From the NCBI GenBank assembly GCA_019352875.1, contig JAAAFW010000015.1:970056-1034055 (forward strand): a stretch of DNA of 64,000 nucleotides, read 5' to 3'. Positions 35,511 through 44,679 of this stretch are shown here, in pieces (position 1 is the first letter of the stretch; each line of letters opens with the position of its first letter). The notes below the pieces were generated by a model. The model saw only the letters and a program-made list of their open reading frames with translations. It searched no databases and was not told where the DNA came from. The DNA is from Pedobacter cryoconitis. GTDB taxonomy: Bacteria; Bacteroidota; Bacteroidia; Sphingobacteriales; Sphingobacteriaceae. A program made the translations under genes and the position numbers.

Positions 35511-38156
35511 TTATTCATTGCTGCGGGTTTTGCCGCGCAGATTAAATTTTACCTTCAGCATAAGCTGAGCCGGTCTTAACATATAATTAGCTATACGGTA
35601 ACCAACAGCATCATAGTTCGCCGTTACATAGTCTTTGGTGTTAAATAAATTAGTGTAGTCCATACTGAAGTCAACAGATTTAAACCTGTAACGTATTCCC
35701 GCATTAGCGAAATGCACAGTTTTGCTTCCTGTATAGGTGTTTTGAACGTAATATCTCTCCTGTGAAATATTAATTGTCATCTTTTTGGATGGGAAGAAAT
35801 TCAGCCGGGAGGATTGTATTTGCGTGCGAACAGGTTTGAAGATATCTGGTATCCCATAAATTTTATTTCTACTGCTGCTGAATAAGAGACTTCCTGCCAC
35901 ACTAATCCAGGGGCTCAGACGGGTAGTAAAAGAGGGTTTGAAGCTAATGGTTTCGTAAATGGACTTATAGAATTCCTGCTGACTGATTTGCTCACCCTTG
36001 TCCGAGCCATAACTCCCTTCGAGTGTGAAAGTGCCCTTAATTGCATCGATACCCTTACTTATTCGCGCAGAAAGCCGGTTAGAAAAACTTTGGTTTGGCA
36101 GAATATAAGCAGTCAGTACCTGAAACTGGCCATTAAAGGTATAACTGTAAATCAGGTTACTCATTTTCCAGTTTGCAGTATTGTTGAGGTTTATGAAAAG
36201 AGATTTTACAGGATTGTTGTAGTTCCAACCCCCTGAGATTCCTTTCAGTTCAATTTCCTGCAGTTCGTTGCTATTGCGCGTCAGCATGCGATAATTCTGC
36301 ATAATAATTCCAGGAATAATCTGGTCTGCTTCCCCCAGAGTGCTGTTCCGATATAAATTGATATTTAAATTCATCATCGGGCTAATCTCATAGTTTACAT
36401 AAATTGAAGGGTTAATAAACAGGCGGTTTTTAACTTGATCCAGGTGGTTATATCTTTCCCTGATCTGCAGGCTGGCTACCTTTAACGGGAGGCTGAAGCT
36501 GAGCCTGAACTTACCTGTAAGAAAGATTAAATCCGGATTGAAATATACTTCAGCACCATTCCATTTTAAATGATTTTTTAAAGAATCACCCGAATTGGAG
36601 CCCTTGTTATATTCCTGCAGATCTGAATAGATACGACGCTCCTTCAATTCCATACCTGCAGTATAATTATGTTTGAATTTATTTCGGTTCCATCCGAAGC
36701 TAATTTTATTCTTCGTGCTCCATTGCTGATCGGTTAAATCCTGATTCCATTGGCCTGAACCCGGAAGAGCCGACAGAAAGGGAAAGCTCACCGGCGAAAC
36801 CATTAATTCCTGTGGCGAGCGTTCAAATCTTGAAGCCGAGGACAGTTTAAGTAAACCTTTACCATATTGTTTAACGAGATCGAATTTGTTTTCGAATACA
36901 TAATTTGGTTGACTCAGATTTTGAATAACACTATCCTGCTGCAGTGCAATGCCGTTTGAGCTACCCCAGTCTCCCAGAAAACTAAGTTCCTGATTCAGGT
37001 AGTATTTTTTATTATTGATATTGTACTTTAGTGCACCCTCAAACTGATTAATCCGCCTGGTAGAGCTGAGTTGTTCGCTAATTTCCAATAGTTTTTCCTG
37101 TGTCAGATAATAACCGGTATTTGCTAAGCTGCTTCGCTGTTGTACGTCCTGCAGATAGCTTAAATTCAGATTAAGTTGCTTGTCATTTTCAAATGCCCAT
37201 AAATTATTTACCGAAATTGCATGAGCCCGATTGAACAGATATCTATTCTGATTAACCGGTGGATCTCCAGGTTCCTGTATGCTCAGTTTCAAATCCTGTT
37301 GATTTTGGTTTCCAGGATAGAAATGTCGAAATTCAGCTCCCGGATCCTGACCGGTATTATTTCCTTTATAAGTATTTATCATTTGTCTCCCGGATTTGAA
37401 ATACATTCCGAATAATTCATTGTCCCATAAAAATGGTTTTATACCACTCCCTAATTGGGCATTGGCCACTAGTACCCCTTTTGCAGCATCCTTTAATTTT
37501 ATATTTATGGCAGCTTCATTGGTAAATTCACTGTTTATCAGTGCTTTTACAGGCTGGTGATTTTCCATAACCTGTACGGTAGCTACATCTGCAGCAGTAA
37601 TATTATTCGTTGCGATTCCATACCGTCCCTGTAGCAGGTCTTTCTGTTCGATATAGAATTTATTAATTGGCTTATTATTATACAGTATACTCCCGTTTTC
37701 TTTCACTTCAATACCGGGCATTTTTTTGAGTACATCTCCAATTGTGCGGTCATTCTGATCCGTAAATTCGTCTACCAGATAGTTTAATGTATCTTTTCTC
37801 CGGCTTATTCTTGGAGGCTTAACTTTTAGTTCTTTTAGCTGAATGGCATTTGGCTTTAGTGTGATATTGGCTAGTTGGCTATGGTTAGCCAGATACACTA
37901 CTTTACTTTCCATGCCGATTCCGTTTATGAAAATTCCCAGGGTATCAGCAGTGGATGTAAATTGAACTTGATATGCTCCCGAAGGTTTAGTACGTGAATA
38001 GGTAAGAATAGAATCAGTAGCTTTAGTTCTAACAGTTATCTGGATTCCTGCAACCCCCTTCATATCGGGTGCAGCGATAATGGTACCGCTCCATATAGTT
38101 TGACTTTTGATTTGCTGCAGTTGAAAAAACAGAAGAAAAAAGTATAAATACCTCAT
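35511..38156 (-). CDS. TonB-dependent-receptor-like outer-membrane beta-barrel protein
   Basis: The 881-aa protein has a signal peptide, then a carboxypeptidase-like regulatory (Ig-like) domain at about 20-110, a plug-like domain (TIGDVLKKMPGIEV at about 137, then NNKPINKFYIEQKDLLQGR) and a long C-terminal barrel with many alternating aromatic strands. Proteins of this group are TonB-receptor relatives at the outer membrane; no classical TonB box was recognised. Its ATG shares one base with the stop of the GLPGLI gene, so the two form an operon. Two BlaI-type palindromes precede that operon. Confidence 0.88.
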   Translation of the reverse strand: MRYLYFFLLFFQLQQIKSQTIWSGTIIAAPDMKGVAGIQITVRTKATDSILTYSRTKPSGAYQVQFTSTADTLGIFINGIGMESKVVYLANHSQLANITLKPNAIQLKELKVKPPRISRRKDTLNYLVDEFTDQNDRTIGDVLKKMPGIEVKENGSILYNNKPINKFYIEQKDLLQGRYGIATNNITAADVATVQVMENHQPVKALINSEFTNEAAINIKLKDAAKGVLVANAQLGSGIKPFLWDNELFGMYFKSGRQMINTYKGNNTGQDPGAEFRHFYPGNQNQQDLKLSIQEPGDPPVNQNRYLFNRAHAISVNNLWAFENDKQLNLNLSYLQDVQQRSSLANTGYYLTQEKLLEISEQLSSTRRINQFEGALKYNINNKKYYLNQELSFLGDWGSSNGIALQQDSVIQNLSQPNYVFENKFDLVKQYGKGLLKLSSASRFERSPQELMVSPVSFPFLSALPGSGQWNQDLTDQQWSTKNKISFGWNRNKFKHNYTAGMELKERRIYSDLQEYNKGSNSGDSLKNHLKWNGAEVYFNPDLIFLTGKFRLSFSLPLKVASLQIRERYNHLDQVKNRLFINPSIYVNYEISPMMNLNINLYRNSTLGEADQIIPGIIMQNYRMLTRNSNELQEIELKGISGGWNYNNPVKSLFINLNNTANWKMSNLIYSYTFNGQFQVLTAYILPNQSFSNRLSARISKGIDAIKGTFTLEGSYGSDKGEQISQQEFYKSIYETISFKPSFTTRLSPWISVAGSLLFSSSRNKIYGIPDIFKPVRTQIQSSRLNFFPSKKMTINISQERYYVQNTYTGSKTVHFANAGIRYRFKSVDFSMDYTNLFNTKDYVTANYDAVGYRIANYMLRPAQLMLKVKFNLRGKTRSNE

Positions 38157-39049
38157 TATTTCAACTCCATAGGGACATAATTGATCTCACCTGGAAATTC
38201 TGCAAGGATCAGATTGCCAAAACTGAAATTAACCTGCATACCGGATGGTTGTTTAGCCTTCATTTTTTCGAAATCGGCCCTGCTACATTTTATGCTGCCG
38301 GCAGGAATCTGAATCGGAACCGGTATTTTAGTTTGTTCAAGCCCAATCAGGGAGAAGCTAAATAGCTGAAGACTGTCTTCCACTTTGACAATCAGGCCAG
38401 GCAATCCCATAAATTTCCATGGTCCGTCATTTATTGGAACTTCAGGGCTGAACCATGCGGTGTATTCCCGTCCCCGAAAGTTTAATCTGGCTTGTTTACA
38501 GCTATATGAATTGATGATTGTATCTGGTATTTGCTGTATTTTCCAATCCATCGGACCTACCTGATCTTCATATTCAAAAGACTTACCATTAACAGAAGTA
38601 TAGTCTACAACTTTAATTTTACCAGTATTCAGGTCTTTAAATATCTGATAGCTTTCGCCTTCATCTGCCCTGGAACTCACTGTACCCTGCATAGTGGAGA
38701 GGTCCTTTCCATTTTCGCTTCTAAAGACGGAGATGGATTTTATAGTTTCCGTATTCGGAATATTCATGCTTGCACGAACCATAGAATCTCTGTGCTGTCT
38801 GGAGGGATCATAAAACCTGGATTTCTCTGGCCCGGTTTCCAATACCAGCGTATCGCGGCGGGAAGAAGAGGATGCACCAGACCGGGTAAATTCATAATAA
38901 CATTTGATATTGGATTCTCCAAACCGGGCTGTTTGTTTTGTGTTTCCCTCTGCCTGTCTTTGCTCTTCTATTGTTTTAACTTTTTGCTGCGCGGAAGCTG
39001 ATATAAAAACGGTGCAGACTAAAACCGTGATGACACTGAATTTGATCAT
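38156..39049 (-). CDS. GLPGLI family protein
   Basis: The 297-aa protein has a signal peptide (cleavage after SASA) and the diagnostic motif GLPGLIVKVED at about residue 220. It has the length and the C-terminal pattern expected of this Bacteroidota family of exported proteins. GLPGLI proteins are usually paired with TonB-receptor-like barrels, as here. The pair may act together in the periplasm or outer membrane, but the substrate is unknown. It is the first gene of the operon and is preceded by two copies of the palindrome found before blaI. Confidence 0.92.
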   Translation of the reverse strand: MIKFSVITVLVCTVFISASAQQKVKTIEEQRQAEGNTKQTARFGESNIKCYYEFTRSGASSSSRRDTLVLETGPEKSRFYDPSRQHRDSMVRASMNIPNTETIKSISVFRSENGKDLSTMQGTVSSRADEGESYQIFKDLNTGKIKVVDYTSVNGKSFEYEDQVGPMDWKIQQIPDTIINSYSCKQARLNFRGREYTAWFSPEVPINDGPWKFMGLPGLIVKVEDSLQLFSFSLIGLEQTKIPVPIQIPAGSIKCSRADFEKMKAKQPSGMQVNFSFGNLILAEFPGEINYVPMELK

Positions 39050-39090
39050 AAAGATTGATGTTAGGGTTAGAAATCTATATACAATCTTAC

Positions 39091-39106
39091 GTCTATAAAT
39101 TTAGAC
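39091..39106. promoter_or_regulatory. BlaI-type operator 1 (GLPGLI/DoxX intergenic)
   Basis: GTCTATAAATTTAGAC, with perfect 5-bp arms GTCTA/TAGAC around 6 nt. It starts 42 nt upstream of the GLPGLI ATG. Minus-strand TAAGATTG lies next to it and may be the -7 element. Confidence 0.6.
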
Positions 39107-39128
39107 AAACAAGTTATTTTCGAATTTA

Positions 39129-39144
39129 GTCTAAAAGTATAGAC
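39129..39144. promoter_or_regulatory. BlaI-type operator 2 (GLPGLI/DoxX intergenic)
   Basis: GTCTAAAAGTATAGAC has the same arms and spacing, and lies 38 nt (centre to centre) from operator 1. It is preceded by TTT on the minus strand, as is operator 1 (TTTGTCTA in both). Confidence 0.6.
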
Positions 39145-39255
39145 AAATAAATTTTTAAAAGGAATACCGGGATATCTGGGCCAGTGGATTTGGTTAAACT
39201 GGGGTAGTAAATGCAATTAGAATGCAGGTAGATTTGTGCCGCAAAAAACATATTT

Positions 39256-39702
39256 ATGGAAGATTCATTTAAAATGCCGCAACTGCTTTTAAGATGTGCG
39301 TTAGGTATCACATTTCTCGTTCCTGTTTCAGACAGGATGGGGGTGCTGGGACCAATCGGAACTGGAAATGTAGAATGGGGTAATTGGGTAAACTTTATAA
39401 ACTATACATCTACTTTAATGCCTTTTTTAGACAGACCCATGGTTAATCTAATGGGCGGCATAGCTACCATTGCAGAGTTCGTGATAGGAGTTTTATTAAT
39501 TGTCGGTTATAAGACCAAATATGCCGCAGTCGCGAGTTGCATTCTTACGCTTTTATTCATTTTATCGATGACAGTTTTCGTCGGTATACAACAACCTATA
39601 AATTTCGGTGTGTTTACGGCCTGTACCGCTAGTCTGCTACTTTCCGCTATTCCGAACTATAAATGGAGTATTGATAATTTGATTAAATTTAAAAGGGCTT
39701 AG
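39256..39702 (+). CDS. DoxX-like small membrane protein
   Basis: The 148-aa protein has four hydrophobic segments in the DoxX/DoxD arrangement (LLRCALGITFLVPVSDRMG, then GGIATIAEFVIGVLLIVGY, then two more). The molecular role of the family is poorly known; members associate with redox or thiol-stress proteins. It is divergent from the GLPGLI gene. TAGATTTG at 39229-39236 matches a -7 element about 20 nt before the ATG. It lies 76 nt before an AhpD-like gene, which suggests one unit. Confidence 0.82.
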   Translation: MEDSFKMPQLLLRCALGITFLVPVSDRMGVLGPIGTGNVEWGNWVNFINYTSTLMPFLDRPMVNLMGGIATIAEFVIGVLLIVGYKTKYAAVASCILTLLFILSMTVFVGIQQPINFGVFTACTASLLLSAIPNYKWSIDNLIKFKRA

Positions 39703-39778
39703 CCTGCATCAGCCATTCTAAAATAGAAGTTGTTATTAACAATCAGCAGATCATAAATAATTATAATAAGATAATAAA

Positions 39779-40213
39779 ATGGAAACACGTATTAAAATTG
39801 ACCAGGTCGAACAAGCTGGTTACAAAGCAATTCTGGGCCTTGAAAAATTTATTGAAAGTACCCCGTTAACCAGAATTCATAAAGATTTAATAAAAATCAG
39901 AGCATCACAGGTGAATGGATGTGCTTTTTGTATTGATATGCACACCAGGGATGCACGTAATTCAGGAGAAACGGAACAACGTATATATAGCCTTAATGCC
40001 TGGCGTGATACCCCTTTTTTTACTGACGAAGAACGTGCTATTCTGGCTTTGACTGAGGAAGTTACTTTGATAAGTGACCATGTTAAAGACAAAACTTACC
40101 AGAATGCATTGGATCTGTTGGGAGAAAGTTATCTGGCTCAGGTTATCCTTGCCATAATTACTATAAACGCCTGGAATAGAATTGGAATAGCTACACAGCT
40201 TATGCCGAAGTAG
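39779..40213 (+). CDS. Carboxymuconolactone decarboxylase/AhpD-like protein
   Basis: The 144-aa helical protein has the AhpD active-site motif CAFCIDMH (CxxC followed by His). This supports thiol-based peroxidase or hydroperoxidase-reductase chemistry rather than true decarboxylation. The preceding RASQVNG and later EERAILALTEEVT are also typical. It sits between DoxX and a MocR-type regulator, a common neighbourhood. A terminator follows. Confidence 0.92.
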   Translation: METRIKIDQVEQAGYKAILGLEKFIESTPLTRIHKDLIKIRASQVNGCAFCIDMHTRDARNSGETEQRIYSLNAWRDTPFFTDEERAILALTEEVTLISDHVKDKTYQNALDLLGESYLAQVILAIITINAWNRIGIATQLMPK

Positions 40214-40241
40214 TATTGTATTTCTCTTGGTATCGGCAAGG

Positions 40242-40272
40242 AAGCTGTTTCAGAATTGAAACAGCTTTTTTG
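40242..40272 (+). terminator. Intrinsic terminator after the AhpD-like gene
   Basis: AAGCTGTTTCA (40242-40252) pairs with TGAAACAGCTT (40257-40267) across GAAT, then a T run. Confidence 0.9.
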
Positions 40273-40339
40273 TTTTTGATTTTTACAGTGAGAACCTTGC
40301 TTTATAAGTTATATTGTAAATGAGAAAAGTATACTTAAT

Positions 40340-41800
40340 ATGTTGCCATATAAATCATTAATTCAGCTCAAACGGGATTCTTCCATAGCGCTTCACATTC
40401 AGATATGTAATAATTTCATCACACTGATTACGAACGGTACGCTGCAGCCGGCAGGTATCCTTCCAAGCTCCCGCGTTCTCGCGGACTTAATTAGTGTAAA
40501 CAGGAACACGGTTAAATTAGCCTATGAGGAGTTGATTAGTCAGGGTTGGGCAGAATCCATTGTTCGTAAAGGCATTTTTGTATTTCCTAATCTGCCTGTG
40601 CTCTCTGAAATCGAGTCCAGGCCTGCTACAGGGGGTTCTGAACCGAATGAATCATTCCTATGGACTAATCATTTTAAGGATACACGCAGAAGCGAAAGTT
40701 ATCAAAAATCGATACTAACTCTTGACGATGGTTTTCCGGATGTACGCTTGACTCCCGTAGATCAGTTAATGCGTGAATACAGAAGTATATCAAAAAGATT
40801 TTATGGAAAAAACTTTTTAAAATATGGCGACTCTAAAGGTTCCGAACATCTTCGGACGGCCCTGGCCCGTTATCTTGGTAACACCAGAGGTTTAGTCGTT
40901 AGTCCGGAAAATATACTCATTACAAAAGGCAGTCAGATGGGAATTTATTTGTCGGCACAACTTTTACTTCAATCATCAGATTATATCGCTGTGGGTGTTT
41001 CAAACTATCCCTCAGCAGATGAAATTTTTAAATATACAGGTGCTAAGCTGATAAGAATTCCTATAGATGACAGCGGAATGGATATTGATTATCTGGAACA
41101 AATGCTGGAGCAGAAGACAATTAAAGCTGTATATATTATTCCGCATCATCATTTTCCGACAACCGTAACCATGAGTATGGAAAGGCGGTTAAAGTTACTC
41201 AAACTTGCCAGAGAATATCGTTTCGCAATCATCGAGGACGACTACGATTTTGACTTTCACTATAATAATAAGCCATATGTTCCGCTGGCGAGTATTGATC
41301 ATAATCATAATGTTATTTATATCGGCTCTATCACAAAAACATTTGCTCCGGCTTTGCGGATAGGATTTATGATCGGGCCATCTGCCTTCGTGGAAGCGGC
41401 TTCATCGTTGCGGCAGTTGATCGACAGACAGGGAGACTCTCTGCTTGAAGAGGCCTTTGCCTGTTTATTTGAAAATGGAGAAATGGAAAGGCATTTTCGC
41501 AAATCATTGAAAATTTATGAACAGCGAAGAAATTTACTTTGTGAAATCTTGCAATCAAATTTTAGTGATGTTATAGCATTCAAGGTTCCTGAAGGTGGGT
41601 TCGCAGTCTGGTCTGTATATGATGACAAAATTAATTTGGCACAGGTGTCCGAAAATGCGGCAAAACACGGATTGCATATTTCAGACGGATCATTTTATAA
41701 AAATGAATTGTTCAGTCCAAATGCGTTGAGAATGGGATTCGCCTCTCTCAACGAATCCGAGATACAGCAGGCGTTGGAGGTTTTGAGAAGAAATCTTTAG
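40340..41800 (+). CDS. MocR-family regulator (GntR HTH fused to aminotransferase)
   Basis: The 486-aa protein has an N-terminal GntR winged helix (about 12-80: ALHIQICNNFITLI, LPSSRVLADLISVNRNTVKLAYEEL) and a fold-type I aminotransferase domain (about 130-486) with the PLP lysine at Lys333 (GSITKTFAP) and DDYDFDF. MocR proteins use PLP or a PLP adduct as signal and often regulate adjacent genes. Candidates here are the AhpD-like and DoxX genes upstream on the same strand. A terminator lies between them. Confidence 0.92.
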   Translation: MLPYKSLIQLKRDSSIALHIQICNNFITLITNGTLQPAGILPSSRVLADLISVNRNTVKLAYEELISQGWAESIVRKGIFVFPNLPVLSEIESRPATGGSEPNESFLWTNHFKDTRRSESYQKSILTLDDGFPDVRLTPVDQLMREYRSISKRFYGKNFLKYGDSKGSEHLRTALARYLGNTRGLVVSPENILITKGSQMGIYLSAQLLLQSSDYIAVGVSNYPSADEIFKYTGAKLIRIPIDDSGMDIDYLEQMLEQKTIKAVYIIPHHHFPTTVTMSMERRLKLLKLAREYRFAIIEDDYDFDFHYNNKPYVPLASIDHNHNVIYIGSITKTFAPALRIGFMIGPSAFVEAASSLRQLIDRQGDSLLEEAFACLFENGEMERHFRKSLKIYEQRRNLLCEILQSNFSDVIAFKVPEGGFAVWSVYDDKINLAQVSENAAKHGLHISDGSFYKNELFSPNALRMGFASLNESEIQQALEVLRRNL

Positions 41801-42002
41801 TCATCTTCTGATCAGGTATTGCTTTCGTTCAATATGGATTTGAGTCCATTATCTTTTTCGACGATCATATCACATTCAGATAACGACTATAATTAGGTTA
41901 ACGATAGACTAATGATATCATAAACCCCTGAAAAAATTAGGGTAACTACGAACAACACTCTAACATGGCCCGACCAAACCCCGGATAAAGGAAGCATTTG
42001 AA

Positions 42003-43106
42003 TTATTCAGTTAACTCAAAAGCTTCTCTGGTTTGTTCCTGGCCGTTAATGATAACCGCAATGTGATGCGTACCTGCGTTGAAGTTTCTGGTGGTAATTA
42101 GAATAAACTTCTGTTTTCTGACAATCTGGGCAGTTTGATTAGAGTGGTAACTCTTCTCACTGATCTTGTATACCTTTCTGGAGAGTTTTCCATTTTTTAG
42201 TTTGTAGTAGATAGCATATTCCAGCCGGACGGTCTGGCTTGCCGTGTGCCTGTTGCTTATTGAAAACGCAAATTCAAGGCTTTCACCTATCCTTACCGCC
42301 GAATTAATGATCTTAAAGGAGTTGAACTCCATGTCCTTTGCGGTCAAGCCATAATGGACTAATATTTCAGGGTGTCCCTGTTTTAGCAAGGTTCTACTGC
42401 CGTGTTTAATTATTGCATCTGTTTCTTTACTCAATCCGGCCCACTTCGCTGCGATTTTCAGCACTGTTTCAGGATGATCTTTTGCAATGTCATTAAGACT
42501 ATTCGCTACACTCCGTCTGACCCATTCAGAAGGATCCGATTTGAGATTTTCAAGAATAGGGAGAATGAGTGCCGGTTCTTTTTTTAGTATCGGAACTGCC
42601 ATTGCCCAAGGTAGGCGGGGCCTGCTGCCCTCACTCGCAAGGCGTCTGACTTTATAGTTTTTATGAGTTGACCAAACGAGCATCTGATTGATCATTTTTT
42701 CACCATAGATCAGTAAAAAAGGCCTGACTGCAAATTCACAACTTACAAATTGAGTAATAAATTCGAGTGCAGCAATCGAGGTTTCATAATCCTCTTTTCC
42801 ATAAACTTCTATATAGTCAGCAAGAAAAATAAAAGGTAGTCCGTCTTCCTGAATACCATTTTTTCTGAAAAGCTCAATCGCCTCCCTGATCATCGGTATG
42901 GCCTCTGTATAAGCCGCGGGCAGAAAATGATTTAAGGTTACGGAAGTATGCCGCATTCTTTCTTTTAGTTCTTTGACCTCAAAGTCAGTAGTATAGATCA
43001 TTTTTATAAAAAGATCTGTATCGAATTCAGGAATAGTCTGCCGGAATACATCTGCAATACGCTGATAGAAATTAGGGGAATAAAGATCTTTTAATAAACT
43101 GGCCAT
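42003..43106 (-). CDS. alkC: AlkC-type DNA alkylation repair glycosylase with Ig-like C-terminal domain
   Basis: The protein has HEAT-like repeats through about residue 260, with the AlkC hallmarks ELKERMRHTSV and RRLASEGSRPRLPWA, then VRRSVANSLNDIAKD. A beta-rich tail (about 262-367) fits the Ig-like domain found in AlkC. AlkC enzymes excise N3-methylcytosine, N1-methyladenine and 3-methyladenine. The start is the ATG at 43106 (367 aa); the frame runs on to a TTG at 43130. It is the last gene downstream of an efflux operon, 39 nt from the small protein gene. Confidence 0.86.
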   Translation of the reverse strand: MASLLKDLYSPNFYQRIADVFRQTIPEFDTDLFIKMIYTTDFEVKELKERMRHTSVTLNHFLPAAYTEAIPMIREAIELFRKNGIQEDGLPFIFLADYIEVYGKEDYETSIAALEFITQFVSCEFAVRPFLLIYGEKMINQMLVWSTHKNYKVRRLASEGSRPRLPWAMAVPILKKEPALILPILENLKSDPSEWVRRSVANSLNDIAKDHPETVLKIAAKWAGLSKETDAIIKHGSRTLLKQGHPEILVHYGLTAKDMEFNSFKIINSAVRIGESLEFAFSISNRHTASQTVRLEYAIYYKLKNGKLSRKVYKISEKSYHSNQTAQIVRKQKFILITTRNFNAGTHHIAVIINGQEQTREAFELTE

Positions 43107-43145
43107 CGAGTAAAGGTTAGGTATCTGCAAATATCGCGGAAAATT

Positions 43146-43361
43146 TTACCATTCCATCTGACGACAGTCAAATCCAATATCCCTAACCAGGCGGATCACA
43201 TCTTTGCATTTAAGTTCTGCGGTAACGACCCGCAGAACTTTTTCATCATCAGATAGATCTATGGTCCATTTTAATACTTCCCGGTAGGGTTTCAGCTGAA
43301 TTTCAACCTGTTTTGCATCTTCCCGGGTATTTATGTTAGAAACTAAAATATAGATGGACAT
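43146..43361 (-). CDS. Small ferredoxin-fold-like protein of unknown function
   Basis: This 71-aa protein reads as beta-alpha-beta-beta-alpha-beta (IYILVSNINT, EIQLKP, VLKWTIDL, VLRVVTAELKCKDVIRLVRDIGFDC), like a heavy-metal-associated domain. It lacks the N-terminal CxxC, so ordinary copper binding is unlikely. It sits 12 nt after the TolC-like gene and 39 nt before the AlkC gene, on the same strand. I cannot assign a function. Confidence 0.65.
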   Translation of the reverse strand: MSIYILVSNINTREDAKQVEIQLKPYREVLKWTIDLSDDEKVLRVVTAELKCKDVIRLVRDIGFDCRQMEW

Positions 43362-43373
43362 AATCTTTTTTTA

Positions 43374-44663
43374 TTACCAGTATGTAATACCAGTTAATCT
43401 GGCCATTTCAATCTGAGCGGTGCAAAGCTGATATTCATATTGTAATCTTGTCAACTCTGCCCTCTGTACATTTGTACTGGCATTGATCAGTTCCAGATTT
43501 GTTCCAATGCCATTTTTATAACGACTTTGTGCCAATTTTTGAGCTTCCTTTGCCTGATTTATCTGGCCCAATGCATTCACCAGGCTGGAGCGGTTACTGG
43601 CTATGTCTGCAAGCGTTTGTCGTATATTTCTATCGAAGGTATTGTTTAGAGTCTGTGTCCCAAGTTTAGCCTGGTCTAACTGACTTTTTGAGATATGGTT
43701 CTGTTTTTTTATCTGCCCGCCCCGGTAAATGGGGATAGAGAGTGTCGCACCTGCGGTATAATTGTATCTGAATTGATCAATATCCGGTGCATAACCATTT
43801 GAATATCCCGTTCCTGCAGTTAAAGTGAGGGATGGTTTACCACCGGTTTTACTGATGGCAAGTTCCATTTCTGCTTCTTTAATTTTAGATTTCAATAATT
43901 TGTATTCTGGATTATATTGTTGTGCAATCTCCAGCGCATGAGATGCATCAGCTGCGGTTTCCAGACCAGGGAGCAGAAAACTCCGGACACTTACCTCAAC
44001 CTTTTTGCCAGTTGCGTATTCCATTAAGATGTACTGTTTATTCAAGGTATTCTGAAGGTCAATTTTCCGGTTGTTTTCCTGATCAATACTGGATTGGATA
44101 GACAAGACATCATACTTTAAGGCATCCCCATTTTTGTATTTAATTTCAGTATCCTTACGGTTTGTCTCTAGAAAAGCGATTACACTATTTTGAATTTCAA
44201 TAGCCGATTTAAGATAAATGACCTGATAATAAATGTTGGCTACCTGTGCCGCCATTTGATTTTTATTATAGTCCAGATTGTCTTTTGCAGACTGAAGAGC
44301 AGCTTTGGCCCTGTCAACCTTTGCTTTTACCACACCAAAATCCAACAGCGTGTAACTTCCGTTTAATGCAGCTTTATAATTATTTTTAGGGATGGTCTGG
44401 AAACTGATCTGCTGTTCGCCGGGTACGACGATTTCGGAGACGGGATTAATATAATTATAGCTGCCATTTATATCTAAGACCGGCAGTCCTGCGGTTTTTG
44501 CCAGGCCAATTTTCTGCTGTTCTATATCGATACCCTGTTCCATTTCCCTGAATTGGGGGAAATAAGAAAAAGATTCATTGATCAATTTGGAGAGCTCACC
44601 CGTTTTTTGCTGTGCGTAAAGAGAAGGGGAGCATATAAATAATAATAAAAATAGACGTTTCAT
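43374..44663 (-). CDS. TolC-family outer-membrane efflux protein
   Basis: This outer-membrane factor has a signal peptide (MKRLFLLLFICSPSLYAQ) followed by two similar helical-hairpin halves typical of TolC. Landmarks are LLDFGVVKAKVDRAKAAL and, in the second half, PIYRGGQIKKQNHISKSQL. I start it at ATG 44663 (429 aa); the longer frame to 44720 overlaps the transporter gene and has no signal. It forms the exit duct for the HlyD/EmrB-type pump encoded just upstream. Confidence 0.92.
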   Translation of the reverse strand: MKRLFLLLFICSPSLYAQQKTGELSKLINESFSYFPQFREMEQGIDIEQQKIGLAKTAGLPVLDINGSYNYINPVSEIVVPGEQQISFQTIPKNNYKAALNGSYTLLDFGVVKAKVDRAKAALQSAKDNLDYNKNQMAAQVANIYYQVIYLKSAIEIQNSVIAFLETNRKDTEIKYKNGDALKYDVLSIQSSIDQENNRKIDLQNTLNKQYILMEYATGKKVEVSVRSFLLPGLETAADASHALEIAQQYNPEYKLLKSKIKEAEMELAISKTGGKPSLTLTAGTGYSNGYAPDIDQFRYNYTAGATLSIPIYRGGQIKKQNHISKSQLDQAKLGTQTLNNTFDRNIRQTLADIASNRSSLVNALGQINQAKEAQKLAQSRYKNGIGTNLELINASTNVQRAELTRLQYEYQLCTAQIEMARLTGITYW

Positions 44664-44679
44664 GTGATTGATGTTTTGA

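Noticed and set aside
38531-39001. 156-aa plus-strand ORF inside the GLPGLI gene
   Set aside because: Antisense to a clearly recognised gene; no similarity or signal.
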